Shown: positions 1-11,710 of the stretch, one piece after another
Position numbering within the stretch: position 1 is the stretch's first letter
How the letters are laid out: every line of letters begins with the position of its first letter
Assembly: GCA_036897485.1 (NCBI GenBank)
Contig: JAYMTF010001362.1
Location: 1 to 23,884, forward strand
Reading direction: 5' to 3'
DNA from: Pelargonium nanum
Taxonomy: Eukaryota; Streptophyta; Magnoliopsida; Geraniales; Geraniaceae
DNA length: 23,884 nt
The notes under the pieces: generated by a model
Database searches by the model: none
Seen by the model: only the letters and a program-made list of their open reading frames with translations
Told to the model about the DNA's origin: nothing
Position numbers and translations under genes: made by a program

Positions 1-190
1 GATAAAATGAAAATGTGAGACTCGCACGTGAGGGGGAGTGTTGAAGTGGTGATACCACATCGAATAAATATAAAGTTGAAAGGCTAAATATAATGGTGCA
101 AGTGAAACCCTACTAATAAGGTTGACCTTTTAGTAGTGAAAGCTCAAACTATTGTGTTTAGCCCAGACCCGATATATGTGTTGTGCCATT
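1..190 (+). mobile_element. LTR-retrotransposon edge (possible polypurine tract plus LTR start), remnant
   Basis: A purine run at 31-38 (AGGGGGAG) is followed directly by TGTTGAAG at 39. This is the usual arrangement of a Ty1/copia-type polypurine tract joined to the TG of a 3' LTR. The sequence after it begins with a perfect small inverted repeat, GTGGT-GAT-ACCAC (46-58). No pol or gag frame is visible, because the element would extend off the left edge. The right LTR end is not recognisable; 190 is only a guess. The assignment rests on the junction pattern alone. Confidence 0.4.
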
Positions 191-2100
191 AGAGGTTACA
201 AAATTTGTACATTTGTATATGCATAATTAGTGCTAAATGAATTATTCTAATAAGGTTGGAAGTTGGATTAAATACAAGAGGTTGCAAGTTCAATTAACTC
301 CAACGTGAATGATGATATTGAAAACGTCTAAATTCTTAAAGCTCTATTCAAGTGAGCTTTGAATTCATACTTACATAATTTTATTGTATATTAATTTTAG
401 GTAACACTTAGGTGTTAGTAAGAGACTTTTTTAGAAGTGTAAAACTATAGTTATATTTTTATTTGTACACTTAAGTTTCTCTTAATTTTTGGTGTATCCC
501 ACACACAAATAAATGAATAATAGCATTTACACATTAAAAATAGTCCCAACATGTTCTTCAAGAGCTACCAAACAAATTATAAATTGAGTGTCTCTTCATA
601 ATTAAACACCATTATTGAGATTTAAGGTGATGCAGACTCCATTAGTACTAATATAATAAGTTTTTAATTAAGCTGTGCATGAGTGGTTTAACTCTCAACT
701 AACATGAAAAGGCACGAACCCAACAACTAATAATAAATTAGAGGATCAAAACAATCCATTAATGGCCATGAAGTGTTGTGAATACCAATTATTTTCTGTC
801 AAAACATTATTATATTGTTTGTAATAAGATCAGATCGTAACAATAAAGGAATGTGACTTTGTCACCTATAACCATTTCACTTGCTATTTATTTTATGCCC
901 ACATAATTGAAAACCATGCATGACCTACCAAATGAAAATGATAGGACTGTTAATGAACCAACATTGTCATGATATTGTGTTCCTTTTATACATTAATTAT
1001 TATTTGAATATGACTATGATGTAGGCCTAGTTTTATTAGTCACCTAACTTTGTCACGTCAACACATGACAATTGTTCATGTTCTAAAGTTTACTATAGTT
1101 ATTAGTACAATTTAATAATAATTATTACAAAAGTTATACTATAGTTATGATTTAATTATGACTTGTGAAGTATAGGTCTAGCTAGTTTTATCAATCTTCT
1201 ATGTTTGTGCTTTGTGAAGTGTGACATCAACCCATGACTATATCATGCATGCTCAACTATTATCACGTTTTAATATTATTATTAAAAAATGTTTACTTCA
1301 CCCTAAAATGCTTCATACTAATATTTATTATGCGGTGACATTTTTTTCATGGTAGTATTAAACGAATATACTAAGTACACTTTACATGTCAAAATACATA
1401 TTGTTTTACATGTTGATGTGAGGTCAATAAACATTTTGAATAAGTGACAATGTAAAGAACTTCTAGTAGTAAAAAATTCGTGGGTCGGCTCTGTTTATGG
1501 TTCAATCATTGACGCTCGAGGGAGGGGAAGCAATGAATGCTATTCCCTCGATTACGGAAAAATGACGTTGGACTATCTTTGTGATACATAATTAAGTTAT
1601 TTTCAGAAGAAGATCGAGTACAACAAAGGACCGATTGGGTCATGATAGTGTGGAAGTAGGTCCGAACTTTGATGTGGCTATGCATGTCTAGCTCAAGAGA
1701 GCAACGAAGATCCAATGGGTTATAATAATGTGGAAGTCAACTGCGACGCTTTAAGTTTTAACACAATTATAACCCTGTTCTCACGTTTGGTAGTGTTCTT
1801 TTTTTTTTTTCATTGCTGATTGGTACTATAATATTTTCTTTTTATACCATAAAAAATCTATAAAGATAGACCGAATCCAAATCAAATAAAGATAAAAATA
1901 ACTGTGATCTAATACATGTACTTGCTGTAATTTTTACAGTCAAAACTAAAAGTACACAGTTCCAGAAAAAAATTGGCAAAGGATTTACATGTCACGCGTT
2001 CTCTAGCCGCGTCACTGGCCACAGCTTTAGAACCCATTTTTTTATTACCACATTAAAATAATCACAAACTGCATTTCTGTCTAAGGAACAATTATCCTGT
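191..2100. other. AT-rich intergenic spacer
   Basis: No open frame with coding character is seen on either strand. The stretch contains loose internal duplications. One pair shares a 'TAGG(C/T)CTAG..TTTTAT' start near 1022 and 1172, followed by a CATCAACCCATGAC / CGTCAACACATGAC segment. Another shares GGGT(C/T)AT.ATA.TGTGGAAGT near 1638 and 1718. A poly-T run lies at 1800-1810. Nothing else is supported here. Confidence 0.5.
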
Positions 2101-2118
2101 TGCTCGATCCCACCCGTA

Positions 2119-2311
2119 CACGTGGCAACCCGGTTAAAATTATTGGGAACTACATCCAAACGGGTCCCACCTCTGAGTCCTCCCAAGTCCCACCCATTAT
2201 TTTTGACCACCACCGTTGACCCAACCCACTTACACTTTTACTCACAACTCCAACCAAGACTTCCACTGATCGGACGGCCCAGAACCCATCATATTAAAAT
2301 AGATCCACGTG
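2119..2311 (+). promoter_or_regulatory. Two G-box/ABRE-like sites upstream of the UBP15-type gene
   Basis: The perfect G-box CACGTG occurs at 2119-2124 in the context ACACGTGGC, which matches the ABRE core ACGTGGC. It occurs again at 2306-2311 in the context CCACGTGTC. The two are 187 bp apart. G-box and ABRE elements are bound by bZIP and bHLH factors and often lie close to plant transcription starts. The transcript probably begins shortly after 2311, but no clear TATA box was fixed. Function is inferred from the motif only. Confidence 0.45.
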
Positions 2312-2339
2312 TCAGGATCTGGTAGCACGATGTTTTTGT

Positions 2340-4275
2340 TTAGGGTGTGAGCTTTTAGACAGAGGCGTTACCAAATGTTAAAAAGAAGAAGAGGATGTGT
2401 GAGAGTGTGAACTCTGGAGTGAACTGTAGGAGAAGGCTGTTTCTTACCATCTGTGGAATCAAGGAATCTTTTTGAAGAAGAAGGAGGTGGAAGAGGAGCT
2501 TGTGGTGGATTTGTTGTTGGGTTTGGCTCAGATTCCACTTTTCTACTGCATGAGGTATGATTGGGAAGGAGAGAGAGAGAGACCCAGCTTGTGGTTCCTT
2601 GTTGTTATGATGGTTTCAACATTTCTTTTTATGGTTTTGTATTTGAATCTCAGATTGGAAGTGCCTTTTCTCATGTGGTTTTTGTGTGTTTATCTCTATT
2701 TTGTTGGAATATTTGACAATATTGTGTTTCTTGAGTTGCATTTTGTGGAAAACTAGTGTTGTTATGCTGGATTTTATGAGTGTCTCATTGAGCATGTTGT
2801 GAAGACTTAATGGAGCCCTAATATGGTGATAATGTAGCAATTATTGCATTGCTCTGGATTAGCTGGGCTGCTTTTGTGTTGTGAGTTGCTTGAATCTTGT
2901 CTCCACTTGAAGAAATATGTATTTGTGGTGTAAATAAATGATCTTTTTGATTTTTTGTATGCAATTTCTGTAGTCATTGGTTGAAGCCAAGTTGTGTGGA
3001 ATATTTCTGTGATGGGTTTGTTTCAGATTTTCTTTATTGATAATGGATGTGGTAAAATGGAAGTTTTTTCATGTACACAGCTAGTTAGCTTATTTGGTAT
3101 ATGATTCATGGTTCAGCAGGGTGTGGTGGATTTGTGTATGTGACATAGAAATTTGGATGTTTGGGAAGGATGATGTATTTAATAGAAGCTTTGATGTGAT
3201 GGGTTTGTCTATAACTGATAAACTAAACAAGACAAACAAGCATGTCATTGCGGAAAATCAGATGTAGGCTACATATTTCCTATTGTGAGTTTATAACAAG
3301 ATGACTTATGTTGAGACTTGACTGGAGAATGAATAAAGTAGAAGTTCTGTGAATGGACATTGATTATCTGTGTACCACAACAGCCATGCCAATTCCCAAA
3401 CAAAGTTGGGGTTGGCTACCCAAATCCCTTTGCCAAATTCCATGGGATCTTTTATTTGTATTGTCCTCCTCCATGCCTTCTCCTCTGTTGATTCATGCTC
3501 TATCATTTATTTTCTTAACATTAATTTTCATTGTAACTTAAGCTTACTCCTAGTCCTCTTAGTTCCCCCCGGACTGAATTCTCTCTCTTCCTCACAGGGT
3601 CACTAACCTCCTTAATCTGTATGGTAATGAAGATTGCATGAATTATGATGTAGTTTGGTAGAGAAATTTTTTTAATTGTAGAATGCAGTTTTGCAGATAT
3701 AATATTGAGCTAGCTGTATGCTTTAGGCTATGAGTCTATGAACTATACCGTAGCCATTTCTTTAGATTTTAATTTTGATATACCTCTATTTATAAGTAAC
3801 ATGTCAGATTGATTTTCATGTATCTCTCTGGTGACCTAGGTTTCAGAGGAAAAATATGGTCAAAGTGCTGTGCTTTTTGTGCAGTTCATTTTGCCACGTC
3901 AGCTATTGTTATTTTCACCCTCACAATATTTGCAAGTAGGATTCGCGAATTGCTTCTTGCCTCCTTGTAGTGTTTTAAGTGGGGGTCCATTTACATTTTT
4001 TCTCATTATTTAGTCTTACAAATGTGAACCAACTTTCTTATCCTTATATTCACATATTTGTGTACATGGGGACTTATTATGCTAATGTTATTTCGCTTAC
4101 TATCAATGCTAGTCTGAAAGGAAATTGAGAACTTGAAGACATTGCAGATTCATATGGTGGAACACGAGTTGTGCTGCTTAACTGCATGTTTGATTGCTTG
4201 GAATTGAAGCTTAGGATATTAGCTTCTGGGTAGTGATTCTGAGAGGAAATTGGACATGAGTATGTTGGTGGGGAC
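2340..4275 (+). other. Probable 5' untranslated exon(s) and leader intron of the UBP15-type gene
   Basis: The stretch between the G-box region and the coding start has no credible coding frame. A good splice donor, GAG|GTATGA, starts at 2555, so 2340-2554 is a plausible first non-coding exon. Candidate acceptors before the start codon include TTTTTGTGCAG near 3883 and ACATTGCAG ending at 4147. A GA-repeat (about 2569-2582) lies just after the proposed donor. Open frames in this stretch begin with non-ATG codons and look like chance. The exact leader structure cannot be fixed without transcript data. Confidence 0.45.
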
Positions 4276-4396
4276 ATGCTTGAGCCAAGGGAAGCTGATA
4301 TACCTGCCCTGTTTCTGGTCTTGGTTGTGCTTCCTTTGGTTGCTTATATCTTGCTTGGAAAATGGAGCGAGGGTGCAGAGAAGAGAGAGAGGGTAA
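4256..4396 (+). promoter_or_regulatory. Upstream ORF overlapping the UBP15-type start codon
   Basis: An ATG at 4256 (G at -3, A at +4) and a second in the same frame at 4262 open a 46-codon frame ending at TAA 4394-4396. It runs past the main ATG at 4276 in another frame. The main ATG also has G at -3 but C at +4. A scanning ribosome would meet the uORF first and would have to leak past it or skip it to make the protease. This holds only if the mature leader includes 4256, which is likely because no acceptor is evident between 4256 and 4276. Confidence 0.55.
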
Positions 4397-7300
4397 GTTT
4401 GCTTGCTCAATTGGCTGCTGAAGAAGCTTTTAGGACCGAATCTAGGGTTAACGGTAGTGTTATCCCTCTTGTGCCTTCATCAAACAATGGACATGAGTGT
4501 GCCAGATGCTTTAGTCCTGCTACAACTCGTTGCTCCAGATGCAAGTCTGTTAGATATTGGTATGTTTCATTCAGTTAATTTTCAGCTTCTATAACATGCT
4601 TCCTTTATATAAAGGCTCTCTTTTAGTTGCAAAGTTCTTGTGTGAGAATGCATAGTTATGACTTATGAGCAATTTATATAAAATTTATAAATACATTATC
4701 TTATTACTGCACTGTACTCAACTTTGTGTTCGATTGAAAGTCCACAGTTGAAATGAAAACTGACATGCTCTAATCATGGATTGTCACTGTAACCTGTGTT
4801 TACCATGAATGGGGCCTTGACATCTGAACTTTTTTTTTAACCATAAATACATCAATCATAAGAGTATAATAGTTTCAACTTTCAATGAAGGGTTATGCAA
4901 TGGTGTATAAATATAGTTATCTTAATATTGCACTGTACTTAGGTTTGTGTTCGGATGAAATATTAGTCCACTGATGGAGAAAAAAAAAGACAAGTGCTCT
5001 AACCATGGATTGTCACTATAGCCTATTTACTGGTAATGGTTCTTTGCTCCTCCTTATTATGCCTACCAAACTGTGTTTGATCATAATCGAAGCAATCATA
5101 AGAAAATAAGAATTTTTGAATAAAGGTTTATGCAATGGTTTTCTCCTGATTTCACTCTGTCAAGTAATCGTAAAAATAAAGAACCTAGGCTTATTAGCTA
5201 TGCTCGTGGTTTCCGTGATAAATAACTTCCCTGAGATTCTCAAATTGCTTGAACTTGGTCCTAAATCACAGAGAAGTGGATGAATTCCTTTCTCTCTCTA
5301 TATCTTTTGGTTGCACATAGGCCATTATCTTTTATTGCATGGTGTGTTTTGAGAGATGGTCATGAGGTTGGGCGTCCAATAGATAGAAGTGAAGTACGAA
5401 GTAGAAAGTACTTGTGGAATCCCCTAACCCCATGCAGTCCATTAACCAAAGAGTTAGAAGTAAGCCATGTAATTCGGTGGAAGTTACATTAAATCCTCTT
5501 TGGTACTTAGGTCCTTGTCATTTCTCGAGGTTTACGTGTACTGTAGAATCTATTTTGTCACTAGTCAGTATCAGTTTGATACAGTTGGCATAATTCTTTA
5601 AGGGCTTATTCTAACTTGAATACGTATGATGGGGTATGCTCATTGTAGCATTTTGACTCTGCTGAAGTAAGTCTAGCTGAAGTAAAGCTAGCTGGAGCTG
5701 TAGACGAATTAAAAGTGGTTGTTGTGAAACTCTAATTAGTACCGAGGAATGAAATGCATTGCCAATTAAAATTAGAACAAGAAGCATTGCATGGAGACGT
5801 AGTCATTGAGGACTACCAGTATAACAACGTGGTCATGAATGCTTATCATGCGTGATCACACGTCAAATGCATAGATTTGTATAAAATATAGGTTGAAGTT
5901 GATTGCAGTAGAGTTCTTGCCTTTGTATTCTTGTTGGTTTTTATGCGGGTGGAGAAATGAAATATTCCTTGGCCAATTGCATATTCTTATTAACTTAGAG
6001 ACAACCTTGACAATTTCTCAAGTTTCTGACTTATATTCGTATGCAGTTCTGGTAAGTGTCAGATAATGCACTGGAGGCAAGTTCACAAGAAAGAGTGCCA
6101 GCCGTTGGAGAACACCAGCTCCACCTCATCTTCTAGGCCTGTTTTAGTAGAAGAATCCATTCATGACAGTGCCTTACTTGATGGCAGTATGAGCTCACAA
6201 TTCTTGAGGTACAATGGCAATCCTATTGGGATGGAAAAGGCACCTTCGGATATAACTTATCCTTTCATGAGTTATGTTACCTCTACTTCAACTGCTTGCT
6301 CAGAAATGGATACCTCTCAAGTCTCCATTCCGGATAGAAGAACTAAAGAAAAGCGGGTTTTGCGTAAATCCAATAAAGAAATGTCAAGAAGAGAGGATGG
6401 AACTGTATTTGATTCTCCTGCAGATACTTCTGGGATTGGAATGAGCGATTTGATCTCTTCAAATATCATCCCGTCTAAGGAAGCTCATACTAGGCAGAAG
6501 GTATGTCTGTTTAATTTGCTATGCCGTATCTAGTAGTATATCTCTAATTATGATATGGTTTCTTTTAATCACGTTTGGCTTCTCACTGCAGCCAAGAAAA
6601 AATAGCTCTGTTCCATCAGAAGAAGAAACATCTAGAAGAAACAGTGCCAGTAGCTCTGGTGAACATGCTCAGGGACGTACTACTTCAAGGAGCACAGTTA
6701 ATGAGAGTTTTAAGCATCAAAGCTTACATGGGAACACAAGTGAACCAAAAACCAACTTTGGGAGCTCGTTTAATGAAACAGATTCACTGAAGTTTATTCC
6801 CGAGGGAGGAAATTTACTCAATGGGGGATTAGTTTTAAATGATGAAGCCGTAGAATTTAACTGCTCTTCTGAAGCAACAGCTGCAAAAGAGAGTGTAAAA
6901 GGTAAAAATGCTTTGAATCTCCCTGAAAACAAAATTTCCAGACCCCCCAAGTCAACAATAGTAGAATCAGGAGAGTATTTATGCTCGCAAATAGAGAGCA
7001 AGGGACATATTGTTGATGAAACAAGTAGGTCTAATTTAGTAGTAATTATAATCCATGACTCACATCTCCTATATCCTCTAATTATATTTTTGTATTTGCA
7101 ACACAGAAGTTGCTAGAGCAAGAAATAGTGTTCATGCTGGGAGAAGTAGAGCTGCGAGCACAGGGATTATGAAGATGATGGGTCTGAGGAAGCCAGCTAA
7201 ACCTGCAAGGCATGATTCACCAGAAGTTAATGGTGATAGACATAAGAAAATGAAGGTTAGTTTCCGGGTACGAGTTCCCCTATTGGAATTCCAAATGCAC

Positions 7301-10300
7301 TATTTCTGTATAAATCATGGAATTCTACTGGACTTCTTAGTTATAAACAGAATTCTATGTTGTGATCTGATGTTCTGTTGTAACAGATGCTATTTCCTTA
7401 CGAAGAATTTCTAAGGTTATTTCAGTGTGAAATCGTTGAGTTGATACCTAGAGGCCTTATGAACTGTGGGAACAGGTAATTTATCACATAAGAGTTACTA
7501 TACTTCCAGTTGTCGGTTACCACTGATGAACAGTAGCCAAATTAGCATGCTTTGGCTATACTAAAATTTTCATCTAGTACAAACTTCTGTGTCCTTGTGC
7601 TTATAAAATAAGTTCGAGAAACCACTCCTCCCCACCGTATGTATAATTAATTGCAATTCTAATGTTTTGCAGTTGCTATGCCAATGCTGTGTTGCAGTGC
7701 TTAACTTGCACAAAGCCTCTGATTATCTACCTGCTCCGTAGATCACATTCAAGATCATGTACTAGTGTTTTTCTCATCTCTCTGTCTTTATTGTTTTTGT
7801 GAGTACATAGACGATAATGACGAAAGTGATATCCTCACCTTTTATGTGGTAGGTTGTGTGAAAGGTTGGTGTCTTATGTGTGGACTCGAGCAACATGCTA
7901 TGATGTTAAGAGAGTGTGGGCCCCCTCTCTCTCTTAGCAAAATCCTTTCAAATATGCGGGGTAAAAATTGCCAGATTGGTAATGGAAGCCAGGAAGATGC
8001 TCATGAATTTCTAAGGTTTGTAATAGTTTAAGAGCCACTCCTTTGTTTCTGTTTAAGTACTTATTTTAATTCATTATTGTTTTGCTTCTGTTTACTTTTT
8101 ATACATTCTCGGAGAAGATGGGGTTGAAATTGGATTGTGATGTAGTGTGGTTGTACTTGTATTCACCTTTTTTTCTAGTTGAATTCCTAATACATTATGA
8201 TGCTGTAATTTTTTTCCAGGCTTATTGTTGCGTCCATGCAGTCTACATGCTTGGAGGGACTGGGTGGTGAGAAAAAGGTTGATCCCAGATTACAGGAAAC
8301 AACTTTCATACAACATACTTTTGGTGGGCGTCTTAGATCAAAGGTGTTTAAATCTTGTTTCATGTTTCATTTCCAGTTGTGAGATATCTTCTGTGTGCTG
8401 TTCTTTTTTTCTTTCTTTTTTTCTGGTGTTAGACTTGAGTCAATATCAATGCAACAGGTTAAGTGTCTGAGCTGTAATCATGAATCAGAGCGATATGAAA
8501 ACATCATGGATCTTACACTGGAGATATATGGCTGGGTTGAGTCACTAGAAGATGCATTGACTCATTTTACAAATCCTGAAGATTTGGATGGAGAAAACAT
8601 GTATAGATGTGGAAGGTATGATTAACTATTCTCAGTGTGTTGTGCAGTTTCTTTTGAGTCCTTCCTTTTGTACAGTTATACCTTACTAGAGCTTTGTATA
8701 TTTTGATACTAGGTGTGCTGCGTATGTTCAAGCAAGGAAGCAACTGAGCATACACGAGGCACCAAATATTTTGACAATTGTCTTAAAGAGATTTCAGGTG
8801 CGTTGAATTTATTTATGAAAAAAACTAGTTTTATGTTTATTTTCTATATCTTTTTTGTTGATATTTTAGATTCTTTCTAAGGGTCATTGAGACACAAACT
8901 CCTCTTTATGAGGCATGAAAGTTTTGGCAGTTACTGAGAATTGAATTTGAGTTGTTTAGTAGCTTCAATAGCCGCATAGTGAGATGTCAGGATTAGGCAG
9001 GTCGCGGCTGGCATGATCCAGAGTATTTACTTACTGTCCATTTTGGTGATGTAAAAACCTAAAACTTACACACATTACCTCACAACTGCATATAGTTTAA
9101 TAGTTTGTCATCCAGAGGTGTTGAATAACCCAGCTATTTGGTACTTGGTCTTGCCTGTATGACACTATGGTTTGTGGAATCCTGTACCTGACCCTAATTT
9201 AAACGCAGTCATTACTTACTGCCTTCACTCTTTCATCCACATAAAATGGTTTATGTTTGAGACATAAACTGATGTATATCTAATCACACTCTAACTTGAC
9301 CTGTGTGCTACTTCAGGAGGGAAGATATGGAAAGATAAACAAGTGGATCACTTTTCCTGACATGCTGGATATGATCCCATTTATGACTGGGATGGATGAT
9401 ATGCCTCCACTCTACATGCTTTATGCTGTTGTCGTGCATTTGGATACTCTAAATGCATCTTTCTCTGGACATTATGTATCGTATGTGAAAGATTTGCAAG
9501 GCAATTGGTTCAGGATAGATGACACTGAGGTAAATTTGACTCCTTGCAACTCTTTCGGTGTAGTGTAGAAGCATTTATGGAACTTATTACAATGACATAT
9601 GATATATAGATGGTAAAAATTGCTTTTTTAAGTAGTTCATTTTGCAAAGTGCTGATCAGCTCATGCTGTTTTCTTGGTGGTGGTTTTCTATCATCTAATT
9701 CTCGACTATACATGAATCCGCTAACCTTGCTCTCATTATGAAATGCGCATACATGCCGTTGCATGTCATTTATATGTCTTCATTTATCTTACGTGTTTTT
9801 ATTTGAGCTTCTGCTGCTTTGAAGAACTGGCTTCGTGAAGTTTCTGATTTTGCTTTATAAACAGGTTCTACTGGTGCCAATGAGCCAGGTGATGTCAGAA
9901 GGAGCATATATCTTATTTTACATGAGGTATGCATTTTGTTCAATTCTACTTTTCTTATAAGAAAAACCCGTATTGATGTATCATGCATGCAAAGATTCCA
10001 GGTCTTTTTATCTTTCATTTCCTTTACATGCTCATATGGTTTTTGAGCAATATTTTGTATGTGGCTCAGGTCCAGCCCTCGTCCGCAAAGAGCTTTTGCA
10101 AGTAAAGCTAGTAGGCAGCAAGCTCCTGCATCTGCAAGACACTGCGTGTCAAAGATTTCAAGAACTGGACAAAGCAAATGCAGCAGCGGTGTTGGTCCAG
10201 AACCTTCACAAGACAAAAGACAGGAATATACTATGGATTATAGGAACCATTCATCAAATGACATTCTTAGGAGCACAAATAGAAATATCCTGCCAGTAAT

Positions 10301-10751
10301 GGAAACACGTGCTGAGTCAGTCGGTATGGAGTTTTCTGATGCCACGTCAAGTGATTGGTCTCTTTTTACTAGCTCAGATGAGGCTTCTTTCACGACTGAG
10401 AGCACCAGAGATTCTTTCAGTACCGTAGATTACGCTGACACATGCAACGATCCAATCTCTTCGATATTCAATAGCATCTATGCTGCTCCCGATTATGCCT
10501 CGCAAAACACTATTTCATGTAGAATGTCTTCAAATAGCAGGCCACAAAGCAGGTTTGTTTCAGAAGAGAAGGGCTATGTTTCAAATTCGTACGTGTCAAA
10601 CCAACATGTTGACAGAGTACATAGAGGAGATAATTTGAAACAGGTCAGTGGTTTTTCAACTGAGCTTCCTTCTGATAGTAATTATGAGATGTTTGTAAGA
10701 TACGGGAGCAACCCGAAGCTAAGTCTTGACCGGAATCACTGTAAACTCTAG
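4276..10751 (+). CDS. UBP15: Ubiquitin carboxyl-terminal hydrolase, UBP15 type (MYND finger + USP domain)
   Basis: Deubiquitinating cysteine protease of the plant UBP15-19 group, cleaving ubiquitin from substrates. Arabidopsis UBP15 promotes organ and seed growth. Coding exons by GT-AG borders in phase: 4276-4559, 6047-6500, 6592-7024, 7107-7255, 7387-7475, 7673-7758, 7853-8015, 8220-8343, 8458-8615, 8713-8797, 9317-9529, 9865-9926, 10070-10751. They total 2982 nt (993 aa), against about 924 recalled for Arabidopsis. Residues 10-28 are hydrophobic (possible membrane anchor). A MYND zinc finger has C75, C78, C86, C89, C95, C99, H108, C112, with C95 rebuilt across intron 1. The Cys box NCGNSCYAN has catalytic C471 just after an intron. 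CxxC pairs C597/C600 and C645/C648 form a zinc ribbon. The His box GHYVSY has H727, with D743 in RIDD. The Ser/Thr-rich tail block [18 protein letters not shown] (about 863-880) is typical of UBP15. The start MLEPR matches UBP15, and in-frame stops lie upstream. Intact. Confidence 0.93.
4686..5138 (+). repeat. Old tandem duplication (about 225 bp x 2) inside UBP15 intron 1
   Basis: Unit A (4686-4905) and unit B (4906-5138) share the same order of blocks: TATAAATA at the start, then TTGCACTGTACT or CTGCACTGTACT, TTTGTGTTCG, CATGGATTGTCACT, GCAATCATAAGA or TCAATCATAAGA, and GGTTATGCAATGG or GGTTTATGCAATGG at the end. Point changes and small gaps separate them, so the duplication is not recent. 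It lies within the 1487-bp intron and does not touch splice sites. Confidence 0.75.
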
Positions 10752-11500
10752 CTCGGGGAAATTCCCAACTGATTAAATAGATGATAGCTGGGTCTTTCTT
10801 TTTCAAGTAATTTGCTAGTTGGGGGATGTCAATCATGTTGAAACACCCCAGGAAAACTAACATTCTTGTTATTTTTTCAAATTAATGTTAGAAAGTGTAA
10901 AGTTTTAGCAAGAGCATTCTTGTCAGTGAGATTGTTTGCTGTATGTAGAGGCATCTTAGTTAGCATGTTTCTCTTCATTCTCTGCCATTCTCTGAATATC
11001 ATAATGCCACTTTCAAATGTCATCGTCGAATAGAACAAAAATTCAAGAAAAACTGGACGCTCATTTAGAAACGGATGGAAGATTAGCTAGTGGATTTCGT
11101 TGTCATCAATGTGGCAGCTTCGGGAGACACCTATAAGAAAAACACCACCGGACTACCCATGACTTCTTAGCTATATGTAATAACCATCATCGGGCAAGTG
11201 GTTCTTGAGATTTCAGATTCGAATCTCGGTTGTTACATGACTATGATCATACTCGAATTGAAGCAAACATGTCTCTTACCGTCAAAACTCATAAAATTTT
11301 ACAAAAAATAATGATAATTTACAATCAAACTCACACACACTACTTGCATACTACAAGGCTTTGGTGAAATTATAAAATTTGATCTCTTCTCGAACAAACA
11401 ACCACGTTTTATTTTGACGATTTACTGTACAAAAGATCTCCACACACATATAATTCACATATATATATTATAACTTTATACTATGCCCACGAGAGTCTCG
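10752..11500 (+). other. 3' flank of the UBP15-type gene and AT-rich spacer
   Basis: Immediately after the stop the sequence is AT-rich and probably holds the 3' untranslated region to about 11000; TGTA-type elements occur (near 10940), but no single poly(A) site stands out. A fragment at about 11192-11228 combines GGGCAAGTGG with AGATTCGAATCTC. These resemble the A and B boxes of tRNA-derived promoters but lie too close together for a working one. No coding frame is seen on either strand. Confidence 0.45.
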
Positions 11501-11710
11501 AACACGAGTACTCGAGCTTGCATCCAAGCAGCCTTAGACCCATAATAGCTTGGACCGACCCGACCCGACACAGTTACCCAACATCAGGCCAGCGAAAGCC
11601 CAAATCACCATCTCCACCTCCACAACAAGTCAAACAACCACGTCGCAGCCGCCGCCGCCGCCGCCATTACACACTGCCACCGCCTCATGCGGCGTCTCCG
11701 GTAAGTTCCG
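11500..11710 (+). other. GC-rich exon-like stretch with a consensus splice donor, no identified gene
   Basis: Base composition changes sharply here from AT-rich to GC-rich. The stretch carries six GCC units at 11648-11665 and ends in TCTCCG|GTAAGT (donor at 11701), a textbook 5' splice site. The forward open frames lack an ATG. A candidate downstream exon lies around 12190-12480, where GCTGCTGGTGGTTATGTGGC and a short frame at 12448-12560 look less random. No frame joins them into a recognisable protein. It could be the first exon of a non-coding RNA, a 5' untranslated exon, or the remains of a decayed gene. Confidence 0.35.

Noticed and set aside
1506..1715. 69-codon minus-strand frame in the left spacer
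   Set aside because: No family similarity seen, and it overlaps a loose internal duplication. Likely chance.
2472..2756. 94-codon hydrophobic frame in the UBP15 5' region
   Set aside because: It begins at a non-ATG codon and is T-rich by composition, so the apparent hydrophobic segments are a by-product.
4558..4560. Apparent loss of a MYND zinc ligand (TGG, Trp, where Cys is expected)
   Set aside because: The Trp is an artefact of reading into the intron. Splicing 4559 to 6047 makes TGT and restores the Cys.
9770..10216. 148-codon minus-strand frame
   Set aside because: It spans introns and exons 12-13 of the UBP15-type gene in antisense and has no recognisable motif.
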